Of a DNA stretch of 34,138 nucleotides, positions 33,559 to 34,138 are shown one piece after another. The stretch lies in assembly GCA_003233095.1 (NCBI GenBank), contig QIKT01000230.1, forward strand, positions 1-34,138, read 5' to 3'. Origin of the DNA: Oceanospirillales bacterium. GTDB taxonomy: Bacteria; Pseudomonadota; Gammaproteobacteria; Xanthomonadales; SZUA-38. Made by a program: the position numbers and the translations under genes. Each line of letters opens with the position of its first letter. Positions within the stretch are counted from its first letter, which is position 1. Under the pieces are notes generated by a model, which was not told where the DNA came from, ran no database searches, and saw only the letters and a list, made by a program, of their open reading frames with translations.

Positions 33559-34138
33559 TCACTGTCTAGAACGAACTAAACGCACAGGAAAGCTTTGCAC
33601 ACGACCAACTCTTCTGTTGCCAGTATCATGAGCGAAAGAGCTAATCCAAGCAGTATCAAAATTGCCAATAATAGAAGGAAAAGAAGGCGAGGACGACCAA
33701 AACCAATTTGATGGCGTATTGGGAAAGTAATTGGTATCTATAGTCGGCGAATCAAACTTGCCTTTGTTGGCGATTGATGAAAGCTCTGCAACTGTTGGTA
33801 TTCGCCAATTATTAAAACCACATAAGTTATCGGTGTTTGAGCCCTGTACCAACTCATTCCAACTTGGGTCGAAATAACTACCTTTGCGATTTGGATGATC
33901 ACGGCCTATTGCTGTAAGTCCGCCCCATTGGTAGACATTGTCTTTGTGGTGAATACCTGCTGTGGTGGTCTTTACCTCCCAAACCATGCCTGTGACATTA
34001 TCTTTAACACATGCCCATGGCGTTGTTATATAATCGATACTTTGGTTTGCTAATGGTGTGCCACTAGCATCAAGTTTGATAAAGCTAAAGCCTGCATGAC
34101 CATCTGTTGGGTCATTGTCTGTCGCATCTCGACCTGTG
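33559..34138 (-). CDS. DUF1566 protein, 5' end beyond the window
   Basis: The minus-strand frame is open from the window end to a stop at 33559, giving at least 192 residues; the internal Met at 33987 is not the start. The upstream part reads DNDPTDGHAGFSFIKLDASG, then WACVKDNVTGMVWEVKT, a typical DUF1566 repeat boundary. The rest has FNNWRIPTVAELSSI, FPNTPSNWFWSSSP and a final FPVRLVRSRQ. The protein is probably exported and longer, since members often have several such units. AT-rich like its neighbour, with 244 nt between them. Confidence 0.88.
   Translation of the reverse strand, partial: TGRDATDNDPTDGHAGFSFIKLDASGTPLANQSIDYITTPWACVKDNVTGMVWEVKTTTAGIHHKDNVYQWGGLTAIGRDHPNRKGSYFDPSWNELVQGSNTDNLCGFNNWRIPTVAELSSIANKGKFDSPTIDTNYFPNTPSNWFWSSSPSFPSIIGNFDTAWISSFAHDTGNRRVGRVQSFPVRLVRSRQ

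Overview
The window looks like chromosomal DNA of a gammaproteobacterium, probably of the Xanthomonadales/Lysobacterales type (Wenzhouxiangella- or Dokdonella-like). This is inferred from the mrcA // pilMNOPQ arrangement, a MoxR-Bat operon, an ECF sigma factor of the Sig-70_X6 type coupled to a TPR serine/threonine kinase, and secreted CSLREA/beta-helix proteins with the short C-terminal tail IFSNGFE. No rRNA, tRNA or CRISPR array is seen.

Left part (1-7.1 kb, minus strand): an ECF sigma factor and a membrane Ser/Thr kinase overlap by 8 nt. Downstream lie a 962-aa exported CSLREA/beta-helix protein and an overlapping exported-protein gene split by an in-frame TAG. A signalling pair thus sits beside probable surface proteins.

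Plastic region (7.4-10.8 kb): a frameshifted small exported protein, a thrombospondin type-3 protein whose start codon lies inside a MITE, a second copy of the TAG-split gene, a decayed ECF sigma gene, a ParDE-like toxin-antitoxin pair with a strong promoter, and a 164-bp MITE. Two fragments that look like the 5' and 3' parts of one conserved gene flank the middle of this region (10.7 kb and 8.6-9.0 kb), which suggests that a native gene just downstream of mrcA was broken by mobile DNA.

Core region (10.8-30.4 kb): mrcA (PBP1a) diverges from pilMNOPQ, the type IV pilus alignment complex and secretin. A large Ig-like lipoprotein gene follows pilQ and ends at a clear intrinsic terminator. Next is a tightly overlapped operon: MoxR ATPase, DUF58, DUF4381, BatA-like, BatB/BatC fusion and BatD-like proteins, a membrane VWA-chaperone system. 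A YtcJ-type amidohydrolase follows.

Right part (30.4-34.1 kb): a second MITE, an MscS channel, a Phd/RelE-type toxin-antitoxin pair, a third MITE, 27-bp direct repeats, and two AT-rich DUF1566 genes on the minus strand, the second running off the window. This end looks horizontally acquired.
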